From Pokkaliibacter plantistimulans (GTDB taxonomy: Bacteria; Pseudomonadota; Gammaproteobacteria; Pseudomonadales; Balneatricaceae): a stretch of 64,000 bases of DNA. How positions within the stretch are numbered: position 1 is the first letter of the stretch; every line of letters starts with the position of its first letter. Below the pieces are notes generated by a model. It was not told the DNA's origin. It worked only from the letters and a program-made list of their open reading frames with translations, and ran no database searches. The stretch lies in assembly GCF_046844695.1 (NCBI RefSeq), contig NZ_CP177354.1, positions 806,001-870,000 of the forward strand, written 5' to 3'. Both the position numbers and the translations under genes were made by a program. Below are positions 37,174 through 46,237 of this stretch, piece after piece.

Positions 37174-37884
37174 ATGCGGACACTGGGTATTTTGGGTGGC
37201 ATGAGCTGGGAGTCGACGCAGGTCTACTATCAGGGCCTCAACCGTGGCGTGCGGGAAGCGCGTGGCGGCCTGAGTTCAGCCCCTCTGTTGTTGCACAGTC
37301 TGGAGTTCAGCCAGCTGGCAAGGTGGCAGCATGAGGGCAACTGGCAGGCTATCGCCACGACGCTCGGACAGGCGGGGCAGGGGCTGCAGGCGGCGGGCGC
37401 TCAGGCCCTGGTGATTGCCACCAATACCATGCACAAGGTCGCTGGCCAGGTGCAGTCGATGCTGGATATTCCGCTGCTGCATATCGGTGATGCTATCGGT
37501 CAGCGTCTGCAGCAGCAGGGCATTGGCCGGGCAGCGCTGCTGGGCACCCGTTTCACCATGGAGGACGGCTTCTATCAGGCCTTCTTCAGTGAACACTACG
37601 GCATTGAGCTATGTGTACCCGCGGCAGCAGAGCGGCAGGAAGTGCACCGCATCATCTTTGAAGAGCTGTGCCAGGGCATGATGCTGGAAGAGTCGCGTTA
37701 TCGTCTGGATCGCTGTCTGGCTGAGCTTGCAGACAGCGGTGCCGAGATGGGCATTCTGGGCTGTACTGAACTGGGCCTGATTCTGCCCAAGTCAGCTTAT
37801 CTGCCTTTGCTGGATACCACCGCAGCCCATATCCAGCAGGGGCTGGCCTTTATGCTGGATCTGCCCCGGGTCGCGCACTCATGA
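37174..37884 (+). CDS. YgeA-type Asp/Glu racemase family protein
   Basis: A 236-residue cofactor-independent racemase. It opens with the conserved RTLGILGGMSWEST. The first catalytic position is in VIATNTMHKVA, with threonine where most family members have cysteine; the second is cysteine in ILGCTELGLIL. This Thr/Cys pair matches E. coli YgeA, for which one-directional L-to-D conversion has been described. ATG 37174 follows AAGGAGTAAGGGCA. The stop overlaps the next LysE start (ATGA). Its position between two exporters suggests that the product, or its precursor, is exported. Confidence 0.88.
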   Translation: MRTLGILGGMSWESTQVYYQGLNRGVREARGGLSSAPLLLHSLEFSQLARWQHEGNWQAIATTLGQAGQGLQAAGAQALVIATNTMHKVAGQVQSMLDIPLLHIGDAIGQRLQQQGIGRAALLGTRFTMEDGFYQAFFSEHYGIELCVPAAAERQEVHRIIFEELCQGMMLEESRYRLDRCLAELADSGAEMGILGCTELGLILPKSAYLPLLDTTAAHIQQGLAFMLDLPRVAHS

Positions 37885-38492
37885 GCGGTATCTGGCTGGC
37901 CTGGGCGGCGTATCTGCTGCTGATCGTCAGCCCCGGGCCAAGCAATATGGCGATAGCACTGCTGGCGATGCAGCGTGGGCGACGGCAGGCGGCGATCTTT
38001 GCTGCAGGGGTAATCACTGGCTCCTTCAGCTGGGCCTTGCTCAGTGCCAGTGGGCTGGCGAACGTGCTGCTTGAACACGACACCTTGCTTCTGCTGCTGC
38101 GCTATCTGGGTGCGGCCTATCTGTTGTGGCTGAGTGCGCGTGCTACACGCTCACTATGGCGAGGCACTGACGTGGCCAGTGCACCCATCATGGCCGATGC
38201 AGGCTGGCGGTTGTATGGCCGGGGCCTGCTGATGCACCTGACCAATCCCAAGGCAGGCTTTGGCTGGCTGGCGATTCTCACGCTGGCCTTACCGTCACTG
38301 ACAGCACCGTCACAGTTGCTGGTGGTATTGCTCGGCTGTGCGCTGCTGGCCATCGGTGTATTTGGTGGCTACGCCCTGCTGTTTTCCCGCCCTCAGGCGC
38401 AGGCCGCCTACCAGCGCTGGCGCCGCAGCTGTGATGGTGCGCTGGCATTGGTCTGTGGGCTGGCGGGAGTGCGGTTACTCTTTGCTCGCTGA
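37881..38492 (+). CDS. LysE-family amino-acid exporter (second)
   Basis: A 203-residue LysE/RhtB-type membrane exporter, not a close copy of the first one in the operon. It has the opening AAYLLLIVSPGPSNMAIALL and the conserved HLTNPKAGFGWLAI. ATG 37881 overlaps the racemase stop, so expression is coupled. Last gene of the operon, before a strong bidirectional terminator. Confidence 0.88.
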   Translation: MSGIWLAWAAYLLLIVSPGPSNMAIALLAMQRGRRQAAIFAAGVITGSFSWALLSASGLANVLLEHDTLLLLLRYLGAAYLLWLSARATRSLWRGTDVASAPIMADAGWRLYGRGLLMHLTNPKAGFGWLAILTLALPSLTAPSQLLVVLLGCALLAIGVFGGYALLFSRPQAQAAYQRWRRSCDGALALVCGLAGVRLLFAR

Positions 38493-38512
38493 TATGCGTT
38501 TCGATCTGCACA

Positions 38513-38549
38513 AAAAACCACGCCAGGCTATGCCGGGCGTGGTTTTTTT
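38513..38549. terminator. bidirectional terminator between lysE and amtB
   Basis: AAAAACCACGCC / GGGCGTGGTTTTTTT stem with a short central loop; T-runs on both strands serve the convergent lysE and amtB genes. Confidence 0.85.
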
Positions 38550-38592
38550 ATCTGGCTGACGGAGGGAAGGAAGCCTCCGTCTGTCATCAGGC

Positions 38593-39912
38593 TTACAGGT
38601 TGTAGCCGCGCTCGTTGTGCTCGGCCAGATCCAGGCCCTGCGCCTCGGCTTCTTCGCTGACACGCAGACCCATCAGTGCATCCAGCACTTTCAGGATGAT
38701 GAAGGTGATCACAGCGGTATACACCACGGTGAAGGCAACACCTTTAACCTGAATGAAGAACTGTGCAGCGATGTCTTCCACGGTACCGAAGCCACCCAGT
38801 GAAGGGGCTGCGAAGATACCGGTCAGCAGCGCACCGACGATACCGCCGATACCGTGTACACCGAAGGCATCCAGAGAGTCGTCATAACCCAGAGCACGTT
38901 TCAGGGTAGTGGCGGAGAAGAAGCAGATCACGCCAGCCGCCAGACCGATGATCAGGGCGCCAACGGGGCCAGCAGTACCCGAAGCCGGGGTAATGGCGAC
39001 CAGACCGGCAACCACACCTGAGGCAATACCCAGTGCGCTGGGCTTACCATGAGTAATCCACTCGGCAAACATCCAGCCCAGTGCCGCCGCCGCAGTGGCG
39101 ATCTGAGTGACCAGCATGGCCATGCCGGTGGTGCCGCCTGCAGAAACCGCGGAACCGGCGTTGAAGCCGAACCAGCCCACCCACAGCATAGCCGCGCCAG
39201 TCAGGGTGTAACCCAGGTTATGGGGAGCCATGGGGGTTGAGGGATAACCTTTGCGTTTACCCAGTACCAGCGCAGCGACCAGACCGGCAACACCGGCGTT
39301 GATGTGCACAACGGTACCACCGGCGAAGTCCAGTACACCCCAGTCCCACATCAGGCCACCGTCACCGCTCCATACCATGTGGGCAATGGGGGCATAAACG
39401 AAGGTGAACCACAGGCCGGAGAACACCAGCATGGCAGAGAACTTCATGCGCTCAGCGAACGCACCGACGATCAGTGCCGGGGTGATGATGGCGAACGTCA
39501 TCTGGAAGGTGATGAACACGCTTTCCGGAATGGTGCCAGTCAGGCTGTCAGTGGTCAGGCCGCTGAGGAAAGCTTTGCTCAGGCTGCCGAAGAAGGAGTT
39601 GAAGTTGGTCACGCCCTTTTCCATACCGTCGGTATCGAAAGCCAGGCTGTAACCGTACAGCATCCACAGAATGCTGATCAGGCCGGTGATGGCAAAACAC
39701 TGCATCATCACTGACAGGACGTTCTTGGCGCGCACCATGCCACCGTAGAACAGGGCCAGACCGGGGATGGTCATCATCAGCACCAGTGCGGTGGAGGTCA
39801 GCATCCAGGCGGTATCACCGCTGTTGGCCGTGGGGGTATCGGCAGCCATCGACAGGCTGGGGACGAGCAAGGCAGCTAAGGCGCCTAGCCCGGCGACTTT
39901 ACGCAGAGTCAT
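38593..39912 (-). CDS. amtB: ammonium transporter
   Basis: Ammonium channel with 11 membrane helices in the inner membrane, 439 residues after start correction. A cleaved signal peptide ends near SLSMA. Conserved pore elements are present: FYGGMVRAKNVLSVMMQ, VWSGDGGLMWDWGVLDFAGGTVVHINAG (central histidine) and DAFGVHGIGGIVGALLTG (second histidine). ATG 39912 has AGGAG 7 nt upstream; the longer frame starts in the glnK-amtB gap. Second gene of glnK-amtB, gated by the adjacent PII protein. Confidence 0.96.
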   Translation of the reverse strand: MTLRKVAGLGALAALLVPSLSMAADTPTANSGDTAWMLTSTALVLMMTIPGLALFYGGMVRAKNVLSVMMQCFAITGLISILWMLYGYSLAFDTDGMEKGVTNFNSFFGSLSKAFLSGLTTDSLTGTIPESVFITFQMTFAIITPALIVGAFAERMKFSAMLVFSGLWFTFVYAPIAHMVWSGDGGLMWDWGVLDFAGGTVVHINAGVAGLVAALVLGKRKGYPSTPMAPHNLGYTLTGAAMLWVGWFGFNAGSAVSAGGTTGMAMLVTQIATAAAALGWMFAEWITHGKPSALGIASGVVAGLVAITPASGTAGPVGALIIGLAAGVICFFSATTLKRALGYDDSLDAFGVHGIGGIVGALLTGIFAAPSLGGFGTVEDIAAQFFIQVKGVAFTVVYTAVITFIILKVLDALMGLRVSEEAEAQGLDLAEHNERGYNL

Positions 39913-39954
39913 GGTGGATCTCCTGGGCAATTGCGTCATGGAAGAGGTCATGGA

Positions 39955-40293
39955 TCAAAGAGCGTCTGGGCCGCTTTCCGCGGTACGAATGCGGATGGCC
40001 TGCTCCAGATTGACGACAAACACTTTGCCGTCGCCGATCTTGCCGGTATTGGCTGCCTGGCAGATGGTTTCCAGCACGCTGTCGAGCAGACTGTCATCGA
40101 CGGCGATTTCCAGTTTGATCTTGGGCAGGAAGTCCACCACGTATTCGGCACCTCGATAAAGCTCGGTGTGTCCTTTCTGTCGGCCAAAGCCTTTGACTTC
40201 GGTGACCGTCAGGCCCTGAATGCCAATGTTGGACAGGGCTTCGCGGACATCGTCAAGCTTGAACGGCTTGATGATCGCCGTAACCAGTTTCAT
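39955..40293 (-). CDS. glnK: nitrogen regulatory protein PII
   Basis: A 112-residue PII signalling protein, full length. The T-loop has the uridylylated tyrosine in ELYRGAEYVVDFLPK. PII signatures VTAIIKPFKLDDVREAL and TGKIGDGKVFVV are present. It binds ATP and 2-oxoglutarate and blocks AmtB when nitrogen is sufficient. ATG 40293 gives the canonical MKLVTAIIKPF start, with a GGAGG just upstream. Paired with amtB as in most proteobacteria. Confidence 0.96.
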   Translation of the reverse strand: MKLVTAIIKPFKLDDVREALSNIGIQGLTVTEVKGFGRQKGHTELYRGAEYVVDFLPKIKLEIAVDDSLLDSVLETICQAANTGKIGDGKVFVVNLEQAIRIRTAESGPDAL

Positions 40294-40501
40294 GGGAATC
40301 CTCCCGGGTTCATGAGGCTGGATTAGCCGGGTGTGGCGGCCTTTACTCCCTGGTCGCGGCACCCATTCCTGCGTGCATGGTCAGTGTCCCTGCCGAGTCT
40401 TGCAGACTGATGACTCAGCCACGGAGACCGATTGGGTAAGGATGATGCACGTCCGTTTTTGCCCGGCCGCTCACATCATCGGTGCACGGTAATAGAGGTA
40501 T

Positions 40502-40517
40502 AGCAGAAACCTTGCCA
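40502..40517 (-). promoter_or_regulatory. sigma-54 (-24/-12) promoter candidate for glnK-amtB
   Basis: On the minus strand TGGCAAGGTTTCTGCT has the required GG-N10-GC spacing and matches the TGGCAC-N5-TTGCT consensus except in two positions. It is about 210 nt before the glnK start, implying a long leader. A possible NtrC-type site, TGCACCATCACAGTGCC, lies at 40772-40788. The rest of 40294-40865 holds no gene. Confidence 0.5.
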
Positions 40518-40865
40518 TCTTGACGCAGGCCACGAACGGCGCGCACTACAGCGCTTTTTACGGGGATCGGTGAAAAACCGGTAGCACGAAAACGGGGCGT
40601 GGCTCTGGTTTGCAGTGATTTGTTTTGGTGCGGATGGGCGGGCAGTGATGCGAGCGGGCAGGTGGTATTGTTGCGTTTTGTAATTGCCTGTCCGCAGAAG
40701 CGATCTCGCTACCGCGCTTTGTGCATGGAAGTAGCACGAAGTCATGAGCGATTGAGGGGTGCATAGCGGGTTGCACCATCACAGTGCCAGACCGTTGTGC
40801 TGTCTGACACTGTTGTGCTGTTTGACTCCGTTGCTCTGTTTGACGCTGTAGCTCTGGGGGCGCCG

Positions 40866-42095
40866 TTACACTGCCAGACGCTGCAACACCTGGGTCAGGT
40901 CGGCAATAAGGTCTTCCGGTGCTTCAAGGCCAATGGACAGACGGAAGATGCCCTGACCGGCATAGCGCAGATAATCGTCGCGATCCGTGCCGGGCAGACC
41001 GAAGGTCGAGGCCATCATCTCTTCGGTATCCAGCAACACGACGATGCTGCGCTGATGACCAAGGGAGAAGGCGTAGTGGATGACCTGCAGATGATCGGCC
41101 AGCAGGTGGGCGCAGGCCTGTGGATCGGCGACCTGAAACGTCAGCATGGCGCCGAAGCTGCGCATCTGGCGGCTGGCCAGAGCATGCTGCGGGTGGCTGG
41201 GCAGGCCGGGGTAACACACCTGGGTTATCTGCGGATGCTGTTCCAGAAAGCGTGCAACCTGCAGGGCAGAGTCAGCGGCGGTGCGGATACGCGGGTAGAG
41301 GGTATCGATGCCGCGCATGATCTGCCAGGCATTCTGCGCCGACAGTGAAGCGCCAAAGTAGACACCAGCGCGGGCGCGAATGCGGGCGATCAGGGCTTTG
41401 CTACCGGCAACACAACCGCCCAGCGCGTCGCCATGACCGTTCATGAATTTGGTCAGGGAATGAATGGTCAGATCCGCTCCCAGCTCGGTAGGCCGCGTCG
41501 CGACCGGTGTGGCCAGTGTGGAGTCGACCGACAGCAGGGCGCCGTGGGCATGGGCCAGCTCTGCCAGTGCTCCGATATCACACAGACGCAGCAGCGGGTT
41601 GCAGGGAGACTCTGCATGCAGCAGGCGGGTATTGGGGCGAATGGCTGCTGCCACCTCATCCAGCCGTGACAGGTTGACCGCCGAAACCTCAATGCCGTAG
41701 TCGGGCAGAATGCGGCGGGCCAGTTCGTTGGCGCCGGCATAGCAGACATCGCTGATCAGCAGGTGATCGCCGGCCTTGAGAAAGGTAAAGAACGTCGCGG
41801 CGATGGCGGCAAGGCCAGTGGCTGTCGCCAGTGCTGCGGGGCAGTACTCCAGCGCGGCGACCCGCTGTTCCAGCTGGCAGACAGTCGGATTGGTCCAGCG
41901 TGCATAGAGAAAGGGCAGGTCAGTCAGGTCTTCCACCCCTTCGGCGGAAAAGGCACCGTCACCGGGTTTGAGGGTGTTGTTGACCGACATGGAGATATTG
42001 GGGGCGATAGCGTGGGTACTGGGATCGATGATCAGGCCGCCGTCCAGTGCCAAGGTTTCGTCATGCCATTGGAAAGGGGTGGACGGTGTACTCAT
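40866..42095 (-). CDS. Cys/Met-metabolism PLP enzyme (gamma-lyase/cystathionine lyase-like)
   Basis: A fold-type I PLP enzyme of 409 residues in the trans-sulfuration family. Visible features are YARWTNPTVCQLEQRVAALE near the N-terminus, the PLP phosphate loop ATGLAAIAATF, the aspartate in LSVDSTLATPV, and the PLP lysine in DLTIHSLTKFMNGHGD. The cofactor-stacking Y is replaced by C in ISDVCYAG or shifted. Exact reaction (methionine gamma-lyase, cystathionine beta- or gamma-lyase) cannot be fixed by eye. It is divergent from an Lrp-type regulator, which suggests amino-acid-responsive catabolism. Confidence 0.82.
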   Translation of the reverse strand: MSTPSTPFQWHDETLALDGGLIIDPSTHAIAPNISMSVNNTLKPGDGAFSAEGVEDLTDLPFLYARWTNPTVCQLEQRVAALEYCPAALATATGLAAIAATFFTFLKAGDHLLISDVCYAGANELARRILPDYGIEVSAVNLSRLDEVAAAIRPNTRLLHAESPCNPLLRLCDIGALAELAHAHGALLSVDSTLATPVATRPTELGADLTIHSLTKFMNGHGDALGGCVAGSKALIARIRARAGVYFGASLSAQNAWQIMRGIDTLYPRIRTAADSALQVARFLEQHPQITQVCYPGLPSHPQHALASRQMRSFGAMLTFQVADPQACAHLLADHLQVIHYAFSLGHQRSIVVLLDTEEMMASTFGLPGTDRDDYLRYAGQGIFRLSIGLEAPEDLIADLTQVLQRLAV

Positions 42096-42271
42096 GATTG
42101 CCAGCTCCGTATCGCGTGGGGAAATGCTGCTAGCTTAGGCCTTTGCCTTGCGGCTGAGCGGTAATAGAAGGCAGTCGTGAGCGGAAAGACTGCGCCAGTC
42201 CGTACCTTTATGCACAATGGGTGCATTTACATGCTTCAGTCTGAAACGCGGCCAGATTATCTGGGGGGGAG

Positions 42272-42766
42272 ATGAACGATAACGCTATCGACGAGCTGGA
42301 CCGGCAGATCCTGCAACGGGTGCAGCAGGATTGTCTGCTCAAGAGTGAGGTGATCGCCGCAGAGATCGGGCTGTCGGCTTCGGCCGTACAGCGGCGGTTG
42401 AAACGGCTGCGCCAGCAGGGTGTGATCCGGGCAGAAGTGGCGGTGCTGGATAACCGTCAGCTGGACCGTCTGATGACCTTTATTGCCGGGCTGGAAATCG
42501 AGCGGGAGAACTATTCGGCGATGGACCGCCTGCGCCGCTGGGCAGATCAGCAACCCGCCATTCAGCAGCTTTACTATGTCACCGGTGCGGTGGATCTGGT
42601 GGCCATCATTCTGGCCCGTGATGTCGAAGAGTATGACCACCTCACTGCCGAGATTATGGCCAATAACCCGGAAATACGGCGTATTACCACGAATGTGGTG
42701 CTGAACAGCCTGAAAACCGGCAGTCAGCTACCGATCGCGGGTCTGGCCGGAGAGAAGGCCGGTTGA
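42272..42766 (+). CDS. Lrp/AsnC-family regulator
   Basis: A 164-residue regulator. The N-terminal helix-turn-helix is standard (IDELDRQILQRVQQD, then LSASAVQRRLKRLRQQGVI). The C-terminal RAM domain (ALDRLMTF region through AIILARDVEEYDHL) binds amino acids and assembles octamers. It is divergent from the PLP enzyme gene across a 176-bp gap, the usual layout for a local Lrp-type regulator and its target. Confidence 0.9.
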   Translation: MNDNAIDELDRQILQRVQQDCLLKSEVIAAEIGLSASAVQRRLKRLRQQGVIRAEVAVLDNRQLDRLMTFIAGLEIERENYSAMDRLRRWADQQPAIQQLYYVTGAVDLVAIILARDVEEYDHLTAEIMANNPEIRRITTNVVLNSLKTGSQLPIAGLAGEKAG

Positions 42767-42806
42767 GTGGGCTGTCTGTCACAGACGCGGCAGAACATGC
42801 GGAGAT

Positions 42807-42832
42807 AAAAAAGCCCGGTCAGCTGACCGGGC
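42807..42832 (-). terminator. terminator of the MHS transporter gene
   Basis: On the minus strand GCCCGGTCAGCTGACCGGGC is a near-continuous palindrome followed by TTTTTT, 18 nt beyond the MFS stop codon. It also lies 40 nt after the lrp stop. Confidence 0.8.
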
Positions 42833-42850
42833 CCGGGAACAAAGGGGTTA

Positions 42851-44191
42851 TCAGCCTGCTGCGGTCGTGGCCAGCACCGGCTGTTCACTTTTGCTGATGC
42901 TCAGGTAGAGGCCCAGAACCAGCCCCAGCACACCCAGTCCGGCGATGTAATAGGTCGGTGCCAGCGGGTTGCTCTTCAGCAGCAGGGTCACTGCCATGGG
43001 CGTCATGCCGCCGAAAATGGCGTAGGCCACGTTGTAGGAGAACGACAGGCCAGTAAAGCGCACCGCGGCAGGGAAGGATTTCACCGCAACGGCCGGTACC
43101 ACGCCGGTCAGGCCCACAAAGAAGCCGACAATCACATACAGGCCGATCAGATGAGTGGCATCGTGCAGGACGGTGGAGAAGAACACCCAGTAGCTGATGC
43201 CCATCCCGGCACTCCAGATGGCCAGAATCGGGCCGCTGCCAAAACGATCAGCCAGCGCGCCAGACACCAGACAGCCGACGATAACGGCGATGATGGCCAG
43301 ACTGTTGGCGATCAGGGTGGTTTGGGCACTGAGGCCTGCCAGCTTTTGCAGCAGGGTGGGCGTCATCAGGATGGTGACGACGACTGCACCGGTCAGAATC
43401 CAGGTCGCCAGCATGGAGACGATGATGCCGCCCTTGTGGTTACGCAGGATGGTTTTCAGCGGCAGTTCTTCCGCCAGCGTCTTCATTTCCTGCATTTCGG
43501 TAAAGATGGGGGTTTCATGCAACCAGCGGCGCAGATACATGGTGACAAAGCCCAGTACACCGCCCAGCAGGAAGGGAATGCGCCAGCCAAATGCGGCCAG
43601 CTCTTCGGCGTTGTAGACGGCATTGATAATGGTGGCGACCACTGAGCCGAGCAGAATACCGGCGACCAGACCGGCAGACAGGGTGCCGCAGGCAAAGTTG
43701 GTGTGGCGGGCAGGAACGTGCTCGGTCACGAATACCCAGGCGCCGGGCGCTTCGCCACCGATGGCGGCACCTTGCAGCATACGCAACAGCAGCAGGGCAA
43801 TGGGAGCCCAGATACCAATGCTTTCATAGGTCGGCAGCAGACCCATGGCCAGCGTCGGGCAGGCCATCAGCATGATGCTGAACATGAACATTTTCTTCCG
43901 GCCGAGCAGGTCGCCGAAGTGTGCCATGATCACGCCACCCAGCGGGCGAGCAATATAGCCTGCAGCGAAGATGCCGAACGTCTGCACCTGACGCAGCCAG
44001 TCGGGCATGTCAGCGGGGAAGAACAGTTTGCCGACGACGGCGGCAAAGAACACGAAAATCACGAAGTCATAGAATTCCAGGGCACCGCCAAGAGCGGAGA
44101 GTGACAACGTTTTGGCATCCTGCCGGGTAAGAGCGCGCGGGGTGGCTGGGGCGGAGGCATACTGGCCCGCAGCACGGCTTGGCTTGTTCAT
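42851..44191 (-). CDS. MFS transporter, metabolite:H+ symporter (MHS) type
   Basis: A 446-residue carrier with 12 helices. The MHS signatures are visible: GGALEFYDFVIFVFFAAVVG at the start, ARPLGGVIMAHFGDLLGRKKMF between helices 2 and 3, and GGEAPGAWVFVTEHVPARH in the middle. MHS carriers import osmolytes (ProP) or organic acids (ShiA, KgtP). The substrate is unknown. A 6-bp-arm inverted repeat, CCATACGTTGGTATGG, sits at 44280-44295, about 90 nt upstream of the start. Confidence 0.9.
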   Translation of the reverse strand: MNKPSRAAGQYASAPATPRALTRQDAKTLSLSALGGALEFYDFVIFVFFAAVVGKLFFPADMPDWLRQVQTFGIFAAGYIARPLGGVIMAHFGDLLGRKKMFMFSIMLMACPTLAMGLLPTYESIGIWAPIALLLLRMLQGAAIGGEAPGAWVFVTEHVPARHTNFACGTLSAGLVAGILLGSVVATIINAVYNAEELAAFGWRIPFLLGGVLGFVTMYLRRWLHETPIFTEMQEMKTLAEELPLKTILRNHKGGIIVSMLATWILTGAVVVTILMTPTLLQKLAGLSAQTTLIANSLAIIAVIVGCLVSGALADRFGSGPILAIWSAGMGISYWVFFSTVLHDATHLIGLYVIVGFFVGLTGVVPAVAVKSFPAAVRFTGLSFSYNVAYAIFGGMTPMAVTLLLKSNPLAPTYYIAGLGVLGLVLGLYLSISKSEQPVLATTAAG

Positions 44192-44279
44192 TTAATGCTC
44201 GCAGATCACAAGAACACGGATGATGTTTCAGTTCACAGGTGGCAGTAAAACAGACCGGAGGGTTTATTGTTGTAGGTCG

Positions 44280-44295
44280 CCATACGTTGGTATGG
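44280..44295. promoter_or_regulatory. inverted repeat upstream of the MHS transporter
   Basis: CCATAC-GTTG-GTATGG is a perfect 6-bp-arm dyad 89 nt before the transporter ATG, a plausible operator. I see no gene in the rest of the 44192-44610 interval. Confidence 0.35.
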
Positions 44296-44610
44296 TCGCC
44301 TGTTCATGAGGATCCCAGGTCAGTCGGGATGGCCGGCGGGTCGTGGGCGGCTGGTTTTTCTGTGGCCTGCACACGCTCTTACTGATGCAAGGTTCGCCTG
44401 CATTTCCTGACCAACTGGGCAGCCTTTGATGGCTGACTGTTTCTGTCGGGCATCAATTATGCCTAAAGTTCTGCAATTGTATACGGTGAGACTGAATCTT
44501 GGCCGCTAAGGCAGTCCTGACGTGGCGTGAAGATGTTTTGACAGGCGTTCAGGCGGCCCGGCGCCAGCCACAAGCTGACCACAGGGTAGAATGCTGGCGG
44601 TGCAGAAACG

Positions 44611-44642
44611 AAAACGCCAGTCTGCGTGCGACAGACTGGCGT
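44611..44642 (-). terminator. terminator of thrB
   Basis: ACGCCAGTCTG / CAGACTGGCGT, an 11-bp stem with loop TCGCACG as read on the minus strand, followed by TTTCGTTTC. It lies 22 nt past the thrB stop. Confidence 0.75.
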
Positions 44643-44663
44643 GGGCAACGGTGCAACTGGCTG

Positions 44664-45632
44664 CTAAACGGGCAGCTGATCAGGCCGCTCGACGCGGGCG
44701 CGCAGGATATCGCGGAAGTCGTCAGGGTTTTTCATGTAGCTGCCATCCGGATTGATCTGCTCCAGACGCGATAGCCAGAAACGCATGGCGGCGGTCTGCA
44801 GCATCAGCGGCCAGACTTTCCGCTCATCATCGGTGAAGGGGCGTTCCGCCGCATAGGCTCTGAGCAGGGCATCAAGCATATCAGCATGCCAGTGACCGCC
44901 GCCGGCACTGCACCAGTCGTTGGCGACAATGGCCAGATCGTACAGCCAGTAGGTGTTGCTGGCGTTGTAGATATCAATGATGGCGGTCATCTCGCCTGCA
45001 TGGAACAGCGCATTGTCGTGGAACAGATCGCCATGGATCACGCCTTGCGGCAGCGACAGTTCACCGCGCTTTTCCTGTTCCAGCAGTTGATCGAACGCGG
45101 CCACGGTCTGCAGCATCAGCTCTGCATCGGCAGCACTGAGCTGACGGGCCCGAATCGCTGACTCACGACGCCACCAGTACACCCCACGATGGGCCTGACG
45201 GGTCATGAAGAAATCGGCACCGGCCTTGTGGAAACGCGCCAGATAACCACCAATCACCGCACAGAATTCTGCTGTCAGTTCACCACGTTGCAGGTGCTGA
45301 CCGAGAAAACGCGGCAGAATCAGGGCCGGGCGGCGATTGAGCACATGCAAAGCGATGCCATTGCGATCCTGATAGGGCGCGGGCACCGGAATACCGGCCT
45401 TGGCCAGCCAGGTGGTGAGTTCGACAAAAAAGGGCATTTCCTCTTCGCGCACATCTTCAAACAGGGTCAGCACGTACTCGGTATGCTGGCCCTGCTCATC
45501 GACAAGGGTGACAAAGAAGTTGGTGTTTTCCACACCGCCAGCGATGCCTTCGAGTCTGACCGCTTTGCCGAGATCAAACGGGGCAAGAAATTGTTCCAGT
45601 TCTGCAATTGTGACGGGGGTAAAAACAGCCAT
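44664..45632 (-). CDS. thrB: homoserine kinase (APH-like type)
   Basis: A 322-residue kinase of the aminoglycoside-phosphotransferase fold that phosphorylates homoserine for threonine synthesis. N-terminal VRLEGIAGGVENTNFFV is the glycine-rich loop. The catalytic GVIHGDLFHDNALF and metal-binding AIIDIYNASNTYWLYDLAI are clear. It follows the DUF2782 gene by 12 nt on the same strand; this pair next to polA is the conserved Pseudomonas-type arrangement. Confidence 0.94.
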   Translation of the reverse strand: MAVFTPVTIAELEQFLAPFDLGKAVRLEGIAGGVENTNFFVTLVDEQGQHTEYVLTLFEDVREEEMPFFVELTTWLAKAGIPVPAPYQDRNGIALHVLNRRPALILPRFLGQHLQRGELTAEFCAVIGGYLARFHKAGADFFMTRQAHRGVYWWRRESAIRARQLSAADAELMLQTVAAFDQLLEQEKRGELSLPQGVIHGDLFHDNALFHAGEMTAIIDIYNASNTYWLYDLAIVANDWCSAGGGHWHADMLDALLRAYAAERPFTDDERKVWPLMLQTAAMRFWLSRLEQINPDGSYMKNPDDFRDILRARVERPDQLPV

Positions 45633-45644
45633 GCCTGCTTCCGC

Positions 45645-45917
45645 TTACCACTGAAAAATAACCCATTGAGGAATACGCAGGCGTGAATGATCGCTTTCGA
45701 CCATGCCTTTGCCCTCGACCGGGACCAGATAATAGGGTTTACCGTGCTTCGGCACCACTTTGATTTCGACTACAGCACCGTTGACCCGGTACTCATAGAA
45801 GGTTTTGTCTTCCTGATGGGAGATGATGATCTGTGGTTCGTTATCGTCTTCTGCCAGCGCCGGAAGTGAGGGCAATGCGGTCAGGGCCAGCAGCCCCGCC
45901 ATGATCCAGTTACGCAT
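45645..45917 (-). CDS. DUF2782 periplasmic protein
   Basis: A 90-residue protein with a signal peptide (IMAGLLALTALPSLPALA) and a beta-rich mature part: EPQIIISHQEDKTFYEYRVN and PKHGKPYYLVPVEG. This matches the DUF2782 family, which commonly lies between thrB and polA in pseudomonads. Function unknown. Confidence 0.85.
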   Translation of the reverse strand: MRNWIMAGLLALTALPSLPALAEDDNEPQIIISHQEDKTFYEYRVNGAVVEIKVVPKHGKPYYLVPVEGKGMVESDHSRLRIPQWVIFQW

Positions 45918-46050
45918 AATTCCGTCCTCTTGAGTAAGGCGGGTAATTGACCGCCTTTCCTTTTGTCCCTGTCAGGGATTGCTTATGATGTGGCCCTTGT
46001 TCACGCAACACCGCTCTCCGTTACTGTCATCCTGGCAGTGATGGCACACC

Positions 46051-46125
46051 GAGCTGTCTGCAGCCTTGTGCCTTTCAGCCTCTTGTGGCGACGTTGTTCG
46101 CGCCTCAATGAGCTGTCTGGAGCCT
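46051..46125. repeat. 16-bp direct repeat upstream of polA
   Basis: GAGCTGTCTGCAGCCT (46051-46066) and GAGCTGTCTGGAGCCT (46110-46125) differ at one position and are 59 bp apart. They lie in the 320-bp gap between the DUF2782 gene and polA, which holds no ORF that I can support. The purpose is unknown. Confidence 0.5.
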
Positions 46126-46237
46126 GAAAGCTACTGGATACCGCAAGGGTTACAGCAAGTCTCATGCCGGTGCGTGATTTTCAAACGAGGAATGCACTGG
46201 GCGCTCCTCCTTACCTGTTTTAACGGAAGGCCTGTAC

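Noticed and set aside
44463..44774. short ORFs in the thrB-MFS gap
   Set aside because: They run through the thrB terminator hairpin or into thrB in the wrong frame; no domain or start signal.
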